54,914 bases of DNA from Bacteroidia bacterium (lineage in GTDB: Bacteria > Bacteroidota > Bacteroidia > Chitinophagales > Saprospiraceae). The translations under genes were made by a program, and so were the position numbers. The stretch is from the NCBI GenBank assembly GCA_030430845.1, contig JAUIKE010000039.1, positions 1-54,914 on the forward strand. The letters run 5' to 3'. Below the pieces are notes generated by a model that did not search any database, was not told where the DNA came from, and was given only the letters and a program-made list of their open reading frames with translations. Of this stretch, positions 16,537 through 28,594 are shown in pieces (within the stretch, counting starts at the first letter, position 1; each line of letters begins with the position of its first letter).

Positions 16537-16812
16537 TTATCCATATCGTTCTCCAACCGTATTGGAAGGCGTATGCTCTTCGATACTGGCCAGGTCCGCT
16601 TGCGTTAATTCCACATGAAGGGCTCCTAAATTCTCTTCCAGACGATGGATCTTTCTGGTACCAGGGATAGTGGTAATCTCATCATTTTGACTTAAGATCC
16701 AGGCCAGAGCGATTTGTGCCTTAGTCACTCCTTTACTCTTTGCCATTTGATCTATGACCTCTACAAACTTCAAATTTTCTTTAATCGCCTCTTCGGTAAA
16801 ACGATGGACACT
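16537..16812 (-). pseudogene. C-terminal remnant of an aldo/keto reductase
   Basis: About 91 codons remain of a ~330-residue aldo/keto reductase, from the RFTEEAIKENL segment through VTKAQIALAWILSQ, TIPGTRKIHRLEENLGAL and the C-terminus. The catalytic tetrad (all N-terminal) is absent. The remnant starts immediately after, and in frame with, the TAG stop of the VOC gene at 16813. This looks like a deletion that removed the N-terminal ~70% of the gene. It is unrelated in detail to the intact reductase at 7987-9018. Confidence 0.85.
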
Positions 16813-17184
16813 CTACACATGCTGATCAATCAATATGGCATTCCCATCCGGATCGACGACTACGAAGCTGCCCGGCCCTGAGCCTTTTTCGTCGGTTGGA
16901 TTGATGATTTCAACACCTCCGCTTTTTAGTTTTTTCTGTATTTCGCGCACATCATCAAATTGGCCCAGCTTTTGGGCGTTCTCGTCCCAGCCAGGATTGA
17001 AGGTCAGGATGTTGTTATCGAACATGCCCTGGAAAAGGCCTACGAGGGCATTGCCATTTTTCATAATGAGGTAGTATTTCTCCATGTCGCCGGCAAAGAC
17101 GGCGAAACCGAGTTTTTCATAAAACTCCTTGGAGGCATTCAGATCCTGAACGCTTAAACTGATAGAAAAAGCACCTAGTTTCAT
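16813..17184 (-). CDS. VOC (glyoxalase/bleomycin-resistance) superfamily protein
   Basis: 123 aa from the ATG at 17184 (MKLGAFSISLSVQDLNASKEFYEKLGF). A longer open frame to 17241 exists, but the family consensus begins at the chosen start. Paired beta-alpha-beta-beta-beta modules are visible, with the C-terminal GPGSFVVVDPDGNAILIDQH containing the usual DPDGN turn. Members are metal-dependent lyases, isomerases, dioxygenases or binding proteins. The function is undetermined. It lies downstream of a second VOC gene and directly before the aldo/keto reductase remnant. Confidence 0.88.
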   Translation of the reverse strand: MKLGAFSISLSVQDLNASKEFYEKLGFAVFAGDMEKYYLIMKNGNALVGLFQGMFDNNILTFNPGWDENAQKLGQFDDVREIQKKLKSGGVEIINPTDEKGSGPGSFVVVDPDGNAILIDQHV

Positions 17185-17243
17185 AATAGATAGTTTAAAG
17201 TTAATGAGGGTACCGAGTCCGAATTGGTTCGACACGCACAATA

Positions 17244-17621
17244 TTATTTTGCATTTTCATCTACTTCAAAGATACCGAACACATTATTATCGGCGTCCAT
17301 GAAATAGCCTTGCCAGCATTTCCCAGGAATCGCAAATTTGGGTAAGGCTACAATACCTCCATTCTCCATAATTAGTTGTGCGGTTTGATCAAAATTTTCA
17401 ACCTGAAAAGAGCAGGCAAAAGCATTGGTGCCATGCTCCTTGGGTGGAACCTTAGCAGGTCTTTCCAGTAGTGCCCCATTAATACCATTCGTTTCGATGC
17501 GGTAATATACAATCGGCACACTTTCATCACGCGAGAAGGTCCAGTCGAAAACATTGTGGTAAAATTTAATTTCACGCTCAGGTTGAGAGGATTGAATTTC
17601 GAAGAATTGTAGGGTGTTCAT
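17244..17621 (-). CDS. VOC superfamily protein
   Basis: 125 aa (MNTLQFFEIQSSQPEREIKFYHNVFDWTF...). The E-I...FYHNVFDW start and MDADNNVFGIFEVDE end are typical of the short one-domain VOC proteins often annotated as glyoxalase-like. The metal ligands cannot be assigned with confidence. It lies 15 nt after the DUF6807-type gene on the same strand, so the two are probably co-transcribed. Confidence 0.85.
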   Translation of the reverse strand: MNTLQFFEIQSSQPEREIKFYHNVFDWTFSRDESVPIVYYRIETNGINGALLERPAKVPPKEHGTNAFACSFQVENFDQTAQLIMENGGIVALPKFAIPGKCWQGYFMDADNNVFGIFEVDENAK

Positions 17622-17636
17622 TTGGTAGTTTTTTTA

Positions 17637-18581
17637 TTACTCGATTTCTATATAATTATTCCATAACTCATTGGCTTCCTGATCAGTCATTTTTTCATCG
17701 CTTACTACTATTCTGTATTTTAAAACATAGGTATTGCCAGGCTCCAACAGCCAATCTCTGTTTTTGGTTGGTGAAAAGTTGACCATGATGCGACCTTCAT
17801 GATTACTGGACGGCCAGACCCGCAGCGGCTCCGGGTGGTTGAAATTATCCGGGTTGGACATTAACAAAACTGCGCCGTATTCCTCTCCGAAACTTCCCTG
17901 GATCAGACACCACTTCCCTCGCGTCCCATCAATGCTATCTCTGACGGATTCTTCAGAGGAAATGATTTCACTATTGACGGCTCTCCATGCCTCGGTCGGG
18001 CGGATCGAAAATCCGGCATATCGATATTCCAATATTTTAAACGGACTTTCACCGGCACAAGCATATTCCATCTTGAAGTCGACGGCATACTGATCGTCGG
18101 ATAGTGAGTGCAGACTAACTGTTTGAATTTCGTTCAGAGCCACCTTATTCTTACCGTCTTTCAAAACCACATGCTCGTGCAAGGCACTAAAGCCATTTTG
18201 AAATTCTTTTTTAAACCCAGCAAAACGGACAGTACCCTGTTTATAGTCCAGATTCCAGAAGTCGAGTGTATCCTGCTCGAATTCTACTCTCGTCCAGGGA
18301 TTCCAAACCCCATAATGATGGTAATGATCCGCCGGTTGGATCTGAGTAAGCGTATGCCCGCTCAAGGTTTTTAAGGGGTGAATAAAACCGCTGCGATTGT
18401 ATACTGGATCAATTCCAGCAGGTGATTCATATTCTTCATATTGGTAAGATAGGACCGACCGGTTATTGATGGTAAAATGAAGCGCCCCATTTTCTTTAGA
18501 AGAATAGACCTGCTCCTGGTTCTGTTCAAAAGAGCAAAAGGAGGTTAAAAGTACCAGGAAAATGAGGAACACAGCTTTCAT
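17637..18581 (-). CDS. Secreted DUF6807 (PmoA-like) family protein
   Basis: 314 aa. A hydrophobic signal sequence (FLIFLVLLTSFC) could be a lipobox, although Phe at -1 of the Cys is unusual. The body is all beta. The HHYGVWNPWT segment (~residues 87-96) and the LEYRYAGFSIRP region are the features that suggest the DUF6807 family, annotated in databases as methane oxygenase PmoA despite no such evidence. It may act on or bind a carbohydrate in the periplasm. Same-strand neighbours are TfoX-N upstream (6-nt gap) and VOC downstream. Confidence 0.7.
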   Translation of the reverse strand: MKAVFLIFLVLLTSFCSFEQNQEQVYSSKENGALHFTINNRSVLSYQYEEYESPAGIDPVYNRSGFIHPLKTLSGHTLTQIQPADHYHHYGVWNPWTRVEFEQDTLDFWNLDYKQGTVRFAGFKKEFQNGFSALHEHVVLKDGKNKVALNEIQTVSLHSLSDDQYAVDFKMEYACAGESPFKILEYRYAGFSIRPTEAWRAVNSEIISSEESVRDSIDGTRGKWCLIQGSFGEEYGAVLLMSNPDNFNHPEPLRVWPSSNHEGRIMVNFSPTKNRDWLLEPGNTYVLKYRIVVSDEKMTDQEANELWNNYIEIE

Positions 18582-18587
18582 ATTATT

Positions 18588-18932
18588 TTATTTTGGGCCA
18601 TCTTTTTTGGCTTTTTTCTTCTTGGGCTTGGGCTCTGGAAGCTCCTCAACCGTCAGCTTGATCAGTTGGCTGATCCATTCACGATCTTCTAATTGGTCCT
18701 CGATTAGGAAGCTATTCTTGGCTCCCGGGTAGGGCGGGGCTTCCACAGGATCTTGGATGAAGGCTCTTCCTGCTTGTGTAGGCTTAACAAAGAGTTTGTT
18801 ATCACAAATGAGTGCAAAGATCTTGTGATCGGCAAACAGGCCGTATTCACCGAACATTTTCCTGGCCTTTATCTCGCCAGGATGATCTATCTGATCGACA
18901 ACAAAGTTTACGAATACTTGATCCGAAGCCAT
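18588..18932 (-). CDS. TfoX/Sxy N-terminal domain protein
   Basis: 114 aa. The TfoX-N pattern is clear: RKMFGEYGLFADHKIFALICDNKLFVKPT. The sequence ends in a lysine-rich tail (PKPKKKKAKKDGPK). In proteobacteria the full TfoX/Sxy protein activates competence genes. Stand-alone N-domains like this are widespread in Bacteroidota and their role is unknown. It sits in a tight same-strand run with the DUF1059 gene (6-nt gap) and the DUF6807-type gene. Confidence 0.9.
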   Translation of the reverse strand: MASDQVFVNFVVDQIDHPGEIKARKMFGEYGLFADHKIFALICDNKLFVKPTQAGRAFIQDPVEAPPYPGAKNSFLIEDQLEDREWISQLIKLTVEELPEPKPKKKKAKKDGPK

Positions 18933-18938
18933 AGTGTT

Positions 18939-19181
18939 TTATTTATCAGTGTTTGGCAATGCTTCAAATTCCTTTCGCTTTTGGTCCATCCAAGCCTTCA
19001 TTGCGTCCGAAGATTGCATAAGTTGCTGCATTTCATTCATTGCCGCCAGGTGAGCTTGATCTCCTTTTTGAAACATGTCCATTCCATGTTTTTTGCTTTG
19101 TTCGGCCATTTCTTCAAAAGTTTCGGCATGAAATTCCAGGTCGCAGGCTCCGCCTAGTTGTTTGCAAGTCATTGTTTTCAT
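18939..19181 (-). CDS. DUF1059 family small protein
   Basis: 80 aa from the ATG at 19181 (MKTMTCKQLGGACDLEFHAETFEEMAEQSKKHGMDM). The family typically begins exactly MKTMTC, so I rejected the longer frame to 19247. Two conserved cysteines (Cys5 and Cys12) suggest metal or redox binding. A helical C-terminal extension follows. The function is unknown. The start lies 53 nt inside the gap after the DUF2461 gene. Confidence 0.85.
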   Translation of the reverse strand: MKTMTCKQLGGACDLEFHAETFEEMAEQSKKHGMDMFQKGDQAHLAAMNEMQQLMQSSDAMKAWMDQKRKEFEALPNTDK

Positions 19182-19233
19182 AATGGATTGATTTAATAAA
19201 AAACTGAATGGTGATAAATGAAGCACTCCCCAT

Positions 19234-19905
19234 CTAATCCATGGCACGGTTCAAAAATTCATCAAAGGGATGTAAGGCTTTGAAAACTTCACCGCAATGA
19301 GCCACAAAACCTTCAGACAAAACCGTTTGATCTTCACAACTATGCGTAGCGAGAAAGCTTTTATGCCGAAGTAATTCTATCTCCGGATGATCTTTCGGGT
19401 AATCCCGTGGAGCAGTTTTCAACTTTTCTCCTTCCATTTCTCCAAAGTACTGCTTAAAACTCTTACTGTTGAGAATCTTCTTTAGATCAGCTGCATTATA
19501 GGCAATTTCCTGACGAATGGCCTTCAACCAAGGCCCCTGGGGCATATAGGCGCCGCCGGCCAAAAACGAGCCTCCGGGCTCCAGATGAATGTAATAGCCT
19601 GCCCGAGAGTGGATCTCTGATTTTTTAGCAGCAGAAGTCACATGCGCGCCGAAATTAGTTTTATAAGGTGATTTGTCTTTTGAAAAGCGGACATCCCGAT
19701 GAATTCTAAAAACGCAGTTTTTCGCCTCATGATGAGAAATACTCGGGTCAAATTCGGCAATTTGTAACAGCATTTCCTTGATAAAATCGATGAAGTTCTC
19801 TTTGGCTTTCTGATATCGGGGTTTATTTGTGTTGAACCAATCGCGATCATTATTTTCTTTGAGGTCCTTCAGAAATTGGAGGGTGGATGGGCTGATTTTA
19901 GACAT
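19234..19905 (-). CDS. DUF2461 (TIGR02453) family protein
   Basis: 223 aa. Typical segments are FLKDLKENNDRDWFNTNKPRYQKAKENF at the start, FRIHRDVRFSKDKSPYKTNFGAH in the middle, and GYYIHLEPGGSFLAGGAYMP. The family is cytoplasmic, widespread in Bacteroidota, and of unknown function. It is the first gene of the minus-strand run down to the aldo/keto reductase remnant. The 230-nt A/T-rich gap upstream, shared with the divergent 20136 gene, shows no clear promoter consensus. Confidence 0.92.
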   Translation of the reverse strand: MSKISPSTLQFLKDLKENNDRDWFNTNKPRYQKAKENFIDFIKEMLLQIAEFDPSISHHEAKNCVFRIHRDVRFSKDKSPYKTNFGAHVTSAAKKSEIHSRAGYYIHLEPGGSFLAGGAYMPQGPWLKAIRQEIAYNAADLKKILNSKSFKQYFGEMEGEKLKTAPRDYPKDHPEIELLRHKSFLATHSCEDQTVLSEGFVAHCGEVFKALHPFDEFLNRAMD

Positions 19906-20135
19906 GTTGTTTGAATTTTCTATAAAAATACAAATTGTTTTTTAAATTTAAAACAAAATAGTTTTAATTTTATATTTAAAACAGCTCCCACATAAATTAA
20001 TCAAAACCCTCTTTTTCCACAGCATTGTTAGATGCCTTACATTCCTTTTGCCGGAAACTTTTTAAATTGTATTTTGTAGTATAAGAGACCCCTTCACAGG
20101 CGTTTCCATTTATCATATACGTTTATCAACAGACT

Positions 20136-22901
20136 ATGCCAAAAAGCTACTCTTATCTTATACTTGGATTACTACTGATCCTCTTTTTGCCCCAATCCTG
20201 GGCTACTCACAACAGAGCCGGGGAGATTTCCATCGAACAGGTGGGTGATTGCACCAACAGTCTCACCGTTAAGGCCACCATTGTAACCTACACCAAAGCC
20301 AGTAGTGTACGAGCCGACCGGGATTCGCTCACCATTTGCTGGGGAGATGGAACCTGCGACCGGGTAGGCCGTCTGAACGGCCCCGGCAATCCTCCTCAGG
20401 GGGAGCTATTGGAAAATGATACCAAGAAGAATATTTACATTGCCTATCATACTTTTCCTGCCCGAGGAACTTATGCCATTTCAATGACGGACCCCAACCG
20501 GAACGGAGGCATTTTAAATGTCAACTTCCCCAATTCTGAGCAGATCAAATTTCACATTCAAACAACCTTTACCATACCGAATCCGCAGTTTCAAGGCTGT
20601 AATAATACACCGGTTTTATTGCAGCCGCCTATTGACATTGGTTGTGTCGGAGAAACCTTTACACATAACCCCAATGCATATGATGCGGATGGAGATAGCC
20701 TCTCCTACGAATTCATCGTACCATTACAGGAAGTTGGATTGGATGTGGCGAATTATCAGTTTCCTAACATGATCAACCCGAGTCCGAATAACAATCTGAC
20801 CATCGATCCAGTAACGGGCGATATTGTCTGGGACGCCCCTCAGAAAGCGGGTGAATACAATTTGGCGATGATCATCATTGAACATCGACAGGGTATCCCC
20901 ATTGATACGGTCATACGCGACATGCAGATACTGGTAGTAGAATGCGAAAATAAACCGCCTACGGTAGAGGTTCCTTTTGAGGAAATATGTGTTATTGCCG
21001 GTGATACCATTTCGTTTGATGTGATTGCGGGTGCACCGGAATTTGAGACGGCCCAGCAGGTCAAACTTACTGCCTTAGGTGGGCCCTTTGAGGTACCGAC
21101 CAGTCGGGCTACCCTCGTTCCGGCCACCTCAGGTTTTGAGGACGATCCGGTCATCAAGCGATTCACCTGGGTAACCGATTGTGATCACATTTCCAACCAA
21201 TATTATTCAGTGGTATTCCGGGCGGTTGATGACTTCCTTGGAGATTCTACCGGATTAGCAACGCTCAAAACCGTCCGGATCAAGGTAGTCGGCCCGCCTC
21301 CGGAGGATGTTCGGGCCAGCCCGGGAAAAGGTTTTGTGACCGTCAGTTGGGAAAAACCTTATTCTTGTGAAGGGGCCTCCAATGAGTATTTCCGTGGTTT
21401 CACGGTCTGGAAAAGAGTGGGTAGCAATAATTTCCCGGTCGATACCTGTACGACCGGCTTAGAAGGGCGGGGCTATGAGCAATTGACTACCATTCCTATT
21501 ATGGATATGGAAGACGGCCGTTACGTTTATGTAGATGAAAATGTAGAACAAGGACGAACCTATTGTTATCGAATAGTAGCAAATTTTGCCAAAACTACGC
21601 CGGGCGGTTTGTATACCTATAATCCGGTGGAGAGTTTGCCGTCTCAGGAAGCCTGTGTTCAGTTGAGCCGCGACTTACCGATCATTACCAAAGTCAATGT
21701 ACTGACCACGAATGCACAAAATGGGTTAATGGAAGTTTGCTGGACCAAACCTCAACCTCAGGATCTCGATACGATACTTAACGGCGGGCCCTACCGTTTT
21801 GAAGTTTTACGAGCTACCGGTCAGGTAAATGATCCAAGTCTTTTCCAGCCGATCGGTATAGAATTTGAAAATGAATATTTTGCCAACTTTGCAGATACTT
21901 GTTTTATTGATGAGAGCTTGAATACGCAGGGAGAAAGTTATAGCTATATTATTCAATTTTATGTCAACGGAGATGACCTGATCGGTGCGACCAATCCAGC
22001 CTCTTCCGTATTTTTAAATACAGGCTCCACGGACCGAGCGGTTAATCTCAGCTGGCAGGCTGAAGTCCCCTGGGATAATTATGAGTACACGGTATACCGA
22101 AAAAATGACCAGGGTGGCTTTGACTCCATAGCAACTGTGAATTCTAATTCCTACCGGGACGTCGGCCTGGTCAATGGCGAGGAGTATTGTTATCGAGTTC
22201 TGGCAAGAGGTACGTATGGCATAGAAGGGATTATTAGCCCATTACTCAATTTTTCACAGGAAAACTGTGCTGTCCCACAGGATGATATTCCACCTTGTGC
22301 ACCTGTACTTGATGTCACGAATATCTGTGATAGTAATGTGGGCTGTTCGGATGAAAGCAGTTTATTCAACACCCTTAGCTGGGAAGTTTGCCCGGAGGAT
22401 GATGACGTTGCCGCTTACGCTATCTATTATAGTCCGGTTGAAGATGGAGAGTTGACGAGAGTAGATTTTATCAGCAATCCCAATGTTTTCTCTATTCAGC
22501 ATCAGCCTGAATCCGGGCTTGCGGGCTGCTATGCTATTACGGCCCTGGATGCCCTTGGCAATGAAAGTGAACTAAGCAATATTATCTGTGTTGATAACTG
22601 TCCGAACTATTCCTTACCGAATGCATTCACCCCTAATGGAGATGGGCAGAACGACTTGTTTGTCCCCTACCCGTACTGCTTCATTGAATCGGTTGACTTC
22701 AAGGTATTTAACAGATGGGGACAATTGGTGTATGAAACGACAGACCCGGATCTTAACTGGGATGGTACGAACCTGAATGGCAGCATGTTACCCGAAGGTG
22801 TCTATTATTATAAATGCAAAATATTTGAGCAGCGAGTAAGCGGCACCGTTGAAAGAGAAGATATATTGAGTGGCTTCATTCAGTTGGTTATCGGACAATA
22901 G
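20136..22901 (+). CDS. Secreted protein with gliding-motility-type (CHU_C) C-terminal domain
   Basis: 921 aa. Signal peptide at residues 1-23 (LILGLLLILFLPQSWA). The N-terminal ~300 residues contain PKD/Ig-like modules (DADGDSLSYEF, DPVTGDIVWDAP). Fibronectin type III-like modules follow at ~395-500, ~515-620, ~630-715 and ~720-830. The last ~95 residues are the gliding-motility-associated C-terminal domain: PNAFTPNGDGQNDLFVP, FKVFNRWGQLVYET, WDGTNLNGSMLPEGVYYYK. That domain is a type B sorting signal for type IX secretion. The protein is therefore probably exported to the surface or medium. Cysteines are plentiful. The role is unknown. Confidence 0.92.
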   Translation: MPKSYSYLILGLLLILFLPQSWATHNRAGEISIEQVGDCTNSLTVKATIVTYTKASSVRADRDSLTICWGDGTCDRVGRLNGPGNPPQGELLENDTKKNIYIAYHTFPARGTYAISMTDPNRNGGILNVNFPNSEQIKFHIQTTFTIPNPQFQGCNNTPVLLQPPIDIGCVGETFTHNPNAYDADGDSLSYEFIVPLQEVGLDVANYQFPNMINPSPNNNLTIDPVTGDIVWDAPQKAGEYNLAMIIIEHRQGIPIDTVIRDMQILVVECENKPPTVEVPFEEICVIAGDTISFDVIAGAPEFETAQQVKLTALGGPFEVPTSRATLVPATSGFEDDPVIKRFTWVTDCDHISNQYYSVVFRAVDDFLGDSTGLATLKTVRIKVVGPPPEDVRASPGKGFVTVSWEKPYSCEGASNEYFRGFTVWKRVGSNNFPVDTCTTGLEGRGYEQLTTIPIMDMEDGRYVYVDENVEQGRTYCYRIVANFAKTTPGGLYTYNPVESLPSQEACVQLSRDLPIITKVNVLTTNAQNGLMEVCWTKPQPQDLDTILNGGPYRFEVLRATGQVNDPSLFQPIGIEFENEYFANFADTCFIDESLNTQGESYSYIIQFYVNGDDLIGATNPASSVFLNTGSTDRAVNLSWQAEVPWDNYEYTVYRKNDQGGFDSIATVNSNSYRDVGLVNGEEYCYRVLARGTYGIEGIISPLLNFSQENCAVPQDDIPPCAPVLDVTNICDSNVGCSDESSLFNTLSWEVCPEDDDVAAYAIYYSPVEDGELTRVDFISNPNVFSIQHQPESGLAGCYAITALDALGNESELSNIICVDNCPNYSLPNAFTPNGDGQNDLFVPYPYCFIESVDFKVFNRWGQLVYETTDPDLNWDGTNLNGSMLPEGVYYYKCKIFEQRVSGTVEREDILSGFIQLVIGQ

Positions 22902-22905
22902 TTTT

Positions 22906-22953
22906 AAAGGAAAAGGGTCAAATAGGCTTCGGCCTGTTTGACCCTTTTCCTTT
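22906..22953. terminator. Terminator with cUUCGg loop
   Basis: Arms 22906-22927 and 22932-22953 form a 22-bp stem with one G-U pair, closed by a ttcg tetraloop (ggcttcggcc). The right arm carries cccttttccttt. It starts 5 nt after the stop at 22901. Confidence 0.8.
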
Positions 22954-23000
22954 GAATGATAACATCCTATTAATTAAGCAACTATCCTGATTTTTATGCG

Positions 23001-23040
23001 TTTATAAAGTGTTGTTGAAGTGTCAGCAACACTTTATAAA
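23001..23040. promoter_or_regulatory. 18-bp inverted repeat just upstream of the 23061 gene
   Basis: Arms 23001-23018 and 23023-23040 match except for one wobble pair. It lies 20 nt before the start codon, after the previous gene's own terminator. An operator, leader hairpin or second terminator are all possible. Confidence 0.4.
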
Positions 23041-23060
23041 TTTCGGAAGTCTTTATCCCT

Positions 23061-23519
23061 ATGTTAGATCAAATATTTGAAAGTGTTTCGGTTTTTATCC
23101 TGAGTGCTTTCAATTTATATTATGGTTTTGTTTTGAGTACCACCTATCAGCACAGCTGGTTAGAGCAGTTCATTCTTATGAGTGGAGGCTCGTGGTTTGG
23201 CATTTTAGCCTGCCTGTTTTTAGGCGCCCGATTAATCTCACTTTGGAATAATAAGATCGCCCGGCGTTCCGGAAAGCATAAGGAAGGAGAGCAAAAAACG
23301 CCTTTTTTAATGCGTATCTGGAAAAAATACGGTATCTGGGGGCTTGCCTTTTGCACCGGTTTTATTGGTACGATTCCCACAGTTACCATTTCACTCATTT
23401 CAGGCATCAACCGAAATTATATTCTATGGTATTTAGGTGGTGCTAAAATCATCTGGTCTATTATATTTGCACTGATTGGACAAGCCGCTCTCAAAAGTTT
23501 GATAGAGGCCATTTTTTAA
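23061..23519 (+). CDS. Small integral membrane protein, unknown function
   Basis: 152 aa with about four hydrophobic segments (~10-28, ~42-60, ~88-115, ~122-145). A basic loop (NNKIARRSGKHKEGEQK) lies between the second and third. The GLAFCTGFIGTIPTVTISLISG segment is glycine/threonine-rich, as in small transporter-like families, but I cannot assign one. It sits between palindromes and upstream of ribE by 55 nt. Confidence 0.7.
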   Translation: MLDQIFESVSVFILSAFNLYYGFVLSTTYQHSWLEQFILMSGGSWFGILACLFLGARLISLWNNKIARRSGKHKEGEQKTPFLMRIWKKYGIWGLAFCTGFIGTIPTVTISLISGINRNYILWYLGGAKIIWSIIFALIGQAALKSLIEAIF

Positions 23520-23520
23520 T

Positions 23521-23560
23521 TTCACTAGATAGATGCGCCGGGGCGCATCTATCTAGTGAA
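23521..23560. terminator. 19-bp perfect inverted repeat before ribE
   Basis: Arms 23521-23539 and 23542-23560 match perfectly around a 2-nt loop (gg). It starts right after the stop of the membrane-protein gene at 23519 and ends 14 nt before the ribE ATG. The A-run aaaaaa follows on the plus strand. Confidence 0.6.
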
Positions 23561-23574
23561 AAAAAGATCTTTTC

Positions 23575-24168
23575 ATGTTTACCGGAATCATAGAATCCTT
23601 AGGTCAGGTGCGATCTATGGAAAAAGAAGGCAGCAACCTTCACCTCACCATTCATTCAGATATAGCTCAGGAATTAAAGATTGACCAAAGTGTGGCTCAT
23701 AACGGAGTTTGTCTGACGGTCGTTTCTATTCAGGATGACCAATACGTTGTTACGGCTATTGAGGAAACCTTGAAAAAAAGCAATCTGGGAAAATTAACAG
23801 TTGGAGATCCAGTCAATCTAGAGCGATCGATGAAATCCGATGGCCGGCTGGATGGTCATATTGTGCAGGGCCATGTAGACACCGTTGGACAATGTGAAGA
23901 CATCCAGGAGGTAGATGGAAGCTGGTACTACAAATTCAGTTTCCCGTCAGGTAGCCAATACCTCATTGTTGATAAAGGCTCTATTTGCGTAAACGGAGTC
24001 AGCTTAACGGTTGTGGATCCTACAGATAAGGATTTTAGGGTCGCGATCATTCCTTACACTTATGAGCATACCAACTTTCACAATATCAAGGTAGGAGATC
24101 CAATAAATTTGGAGTTTGATATCATAGGGAAATACCTGGCTCGTTATGCCAAGCTGTATATGAAATAA
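23575..24168 (+). CDS. ribE: Riboflavin synthase, alpha subunit
   Basis: 197 aa, the usual length. It performs the dismutation of two 6,7-dimethyl-8-ribityllumazine molecules to riboflavin. The start MFTGIIESLGQV is diagnostic. The tandem lumazine-binding halves are visible: VAHNGVCLTVVS with LERSMKSDGRLDGHIVQGHVDTVG, then SICVNGVSLTVVDPTD with INLEFDIIGKYLARY. No FMN riboswitch is apparent upstream; the short gap is filled by a palindrome. Other riboflavin genes are not in this window. Confidence 0.97.
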   Translation: MFTGIIESLGQVRSMEKEGSNLHLTIHSDIAQELKIDQSVAHNGVCLTVVSIQDDQYVVTAIEETLKKSNLGKLTVGDPVNLERSMKSDGRLDGHIVQGHVDTVGQCEDIQEVDGSWYYKFSFPSGSQYLIVDKGSICVNGVSLTVVDPTDKDFRVAIIPYTYEHTNFHNIKVGDPINLEFDIIGKYLARYAKLYMK

Positions 24169-24218
24169 GGGATACCTTCCCTTATTAAAAAAGGCCTCCG
24201 TTTCCGGAGGCCTTTTTT
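24164..24218. terminator. Bidirectional terminator between ribE and rpoC
   Basis: A first 9-bp hairpin (24164-24172/24178-24186) overlaps the ribE stop. A second hairpin has arms 24187-24200 and 24205-24218 (perfect 14 bp, loop tttc, core ggcctccg, A6 and T6 ends). It sits between the convergent ribE and rpoC genes, giving T-tracts in both directions. Confidence 0.88.
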
Positions 24219-24221
24219 ATA

Positions 24222-28529
<4,308 letters not shown>

Positions 28530-28552
28530 AAGCTTTGTCCTATTTAAATGAG

Positions 28553-28584
28553 GGATTCCAAAAACCGGCTGATTTTTGGAATCC
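28553..28584 (-). promoter_or_regulatory. 12-bp stem-loop in the rpoB-rpoC gap
   Basis: Arms 28553-28564 and 28573-28584 (ggattccaaaaa/tttttggaatcc) match perfectly around an 8-nt loop. It fills most of the 66-nt space between rpoB and the chosen rpoC start. It may be a processing or mRNA-stability element. It also overlaps the rejected GTG start. Confidence 0.5.
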
Positions 28585-28594
28585 ACCCAAAAGA

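Noticed and set aside
17185..17241. N-terminal extension of the VOC protein to 17241
   Set aside because: The VOC fold begins at MKLGAFSISL. The extension has no family similarity and lies in the gap after the upstream gene.
19182..19247. N-terminal extension of the DUF1059 protein to 19247
   Set aside because: The family starts MKTMTC at 19181. The extension would also overlap the upstream DUF2461 gene.
23521..23574. FMN riboswitch upstream of ribE
   Set aside because: The space between the preceding stop and ribE is only 55 nt and is occupied by a simple palindrome. The conserved RFN element would not fit.
28530..28586. Longer RpoC starting at GTG 28586
   Set aside because: The extra 19 residues do not resemble RpoC N-termini and overlap a stem-loop. 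The ATG at 28529 gives the expected start.
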